Below, piece by piece: positions 6,222 to 7,316 of a stretch of 7,316 bases of DNA. The first letter of the stretch is position 1, and each line of letters begins with the position of its first letter. The stretch is from JBOGEB01 sp050743125 (GTDB lineage Bacteria; Actinomycetota; Nitriliruptoria; Euzebyales; Egibacteraceae). The translations under genes and the position numbers were made by a program. The stretch is from positions 1-7,316 of the forward strand of contig JBOGEB010000204.1 of NCBI GenBank assembly GCA_050743125.1, written 5' to 3'. The notes beneath the pieces are model-generated. The model was not told the DNA's origin. It saw only the letters and a program-made list of their open reading frames with translations, and ran no database searches.

Positions 6222-7316
6222 CCTCTACGAGATCCTCGGCGTGTCCCGGGACGCCACCGAGGAGGACCTGAAGCGCGCCTACCGGCGCAAGGCTCGGGAG
6301 TTCCATCCAGACCAGGGTGGCGACGAGGAGTCGTTCAAGGAGCTCACCGCCGCTTACGAGGTGCTCCGCAACCCCCAGGCACGCGCGAACTACGACCGCT
6401 ACGGCGACCCGCGTGGCCCGATGGGCACCGGGTTCGGTGACCCCTTCGCTGGGTTCGGCGACCTGTCGGACCTCATCGAGACGTTCTTCGGCGGGCTCGG
6501 TGGCCGTGCCTCGCCCAGACGGGACACACGCGGCGGCCGGGACGCGGTGGTCGACGTGACGCTGACCTTGGAGGAGGCCGCCTCGGGGGTCAGTCAGGAG
6601 ATCGAGGCCACGATCCTGCGGACCTGCGAGCAGTGTCGCGGCACAGGCGCCGCGCCGGGCACCGGGCCGGCGACGTGCGGGACGTGCCGCGGCGCCGGCG
6701 CCGTCCAGCAGGTGCGGAACAGCGTCTTCGGCCAGGTCCTCACCTCGGGTGTGTGCCCGACCTGCCGCGGCGCCGGGAAGCGGATCACCGACCCGTGCGT
6801 GGCGTGCTTCGGCGAGGGCCGGCGGCAAGTCACCGAGACCGTCACGATCGACGTGCCGGCGGGGGTGGCCGAGGGAACCCAGCTGCGCCGGTCCGGCCTT
6901 GGCGAGGCCGGTCGCAACGGTGGTCCGGCAGGTGACCTTTACGTCCGGGTTCGCGTCCGCCCGCACGAGCTGTTCACTCGGGAAGGCGACGACCTGCACT
7001 GCGAGTATCGGGTGCCGATGGCGGCCGCCGCCCTGGGTACTCAGGTCGTCCTGCCGGCCCTCGACGGCGAGGAGGCGCTCACCGTCCCCGCCGGCACGCA
7101 GACCGGCGACGTGCTCACGCTGCGCCGGAAGGGGATGCCGCGCCTCGGCGGCGGCGGGGTGCAGCGCGGCAATCTTTACGTTCACTGCCGTGTCGAGACG
7201 CCGCAGAGGCTCGGGGAGGAGGAGGCGGAGCTGCTCCGCCGCTTCGCCGAGCTGCGCGGGGAGCACATCAGTGAGCACGCCCCGGGCAAAGGTCTGTTCG
7301 GCCGGCTGCGCGAGGC
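6214..7316 (+). CDS. dnaJ: Chaperone protein DnaJ (Hsp40), 3' end cut by the window
   Basis: 367 codons of a class A (type I) DnaJ, the cochaperone that delivers unfolded clients to DnaK and stimulates its ATPase. The J domain (about 3-65) has H31-P32-D33, here followed by QGGDEES. A short Gly/Phe-rich linker (about 75-105, with GFGDPFAGFGDL) follows. The zinc domain has all four repeats: CEQCRGTG (138-145), CGTCRGAG (155-162), CPTCRGAG (181-188) and CVACFGEG (195-202). Then come the C-terminal substrate-binding domains, with DVPAGVAEGTQLR and the GDLYVRVRVRPHELFTREGDDL strand region. The last residues GLFGRLRE resemble the usual actinobacterial terminus, so only a few codons are missing. The start is GTG 6214 (giving MRDLYEILGV); TTG 6205 is possible and has AGGGG 10 nt upstream. 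It follows hrcA by 16 bp in the actinobacterial hrcA-dnaJ order, probably translationally coupled. Confidence 0.95.
   Translation, partial: MRDLYEILGVSRDATEEDLKRAYRRKAREFHPDQGGDEESFKELTAAYEVLRNPQARANYDRYGDPRGPMGTGFGDPFAGFGDLSDLIETFFGGLGGRASPRRDTRGGRDAVVDVTLTLEEAASGVSQEIEATILRTCEQCRGTGAAPGTGPATCGTCRGAGAVQQVRNSVFGQVLTSGVCPTCRGAGKRITDPCVACFGEGRRQVTETVTIDVPAGVAEGTQLRRSGLGEAGRNGGPAGDLYVRVRVRPHELFTREGDDLHCEYRVPMAAAALGTQVVLPALDGEEALTVPAGTQTGDVLTLRRKGMPRLGGGGVQRGNLYVHCRVETPQRLGEEEAELLRRFAELRGEHISEHAPGKGLFGRLRE

Noticed and set aside
5908..7278. A 456-codon minus-strand open frame antisense to hrcA and dnaJ
   Set aside because: Same antisense artefact; it mirrors dnaJ codons and shows no family motifs.

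Overview
This window is from a GC-rich genome. The gene order (a divergent rpsT, then lepA, hemW, hrcA and dnaJ) and the protein sequences point to Actinomycetota. GTG starts are common, several candidate -10 elements have the form TANNNT, and Shine-Dalgarno sequences are often weak or absent. The genus cannot be read from the sequence, and a poorly sampled or metagenomic lineage is quite possible.

Layout. On the minus strand at the left edge lies the 5' end of a HAD-superfamily (HAD-IIA-like) phosphatase gene, cut by the window start. Directly upstream of it, also on the minus strand, is rpsT (ribosomal protein bS20). A 164-bp divergent region (401-564) holds a good rpsT promoter and a probable extended -10 promoter for the rightward genes. 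Rightward come lepA (EF-4), then hemW (radical-SAM heme chaperone) after 6 bp. A 147-bp leader follows, then a short, archaeal/eukaryotic-type aspartyl-tRNA synthetase gene (435 aa). After a further 77 bp come hrcA (heat-shock repressor) and, 16 bp on, dnaJ (Hsp40), which runs off the right edge only a few codons before its expected end.

How the genes fit together. rpsT and lepA act in ribosome assembly or elongation. HemW serves heme and cytochrome maturation. hrcA and dnaJ form the usual actinobacterial repressor-cochaperone pair. The AspRS gene is the outlier. It is not a usual member of this block, belongs to the non-bacterial branch of AspRS, has its own leader, promoter-like element and ribosome binding site, and appears a little less GC-biased in codon use than its neighbours. 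It is best read as an acquired, possibly second, AspRS. Its tRNA-discrimination residues match neither the classic discriminating nor the classic non-discriminating pattern.

Other points of interest are a perfect 22-bp palindrome just after the rpsT stop and a 7-bp-stem hairpin just after the lepA stop. Both sit in the unconserved N-terminal codons of the next gene. An inverted repeat also overlaps the probable hrcA -10, where no CIRCE operator is seen. I found no mobile element, CRISPR array, tRNA or rRNA, and no clearly new multi-gene system.
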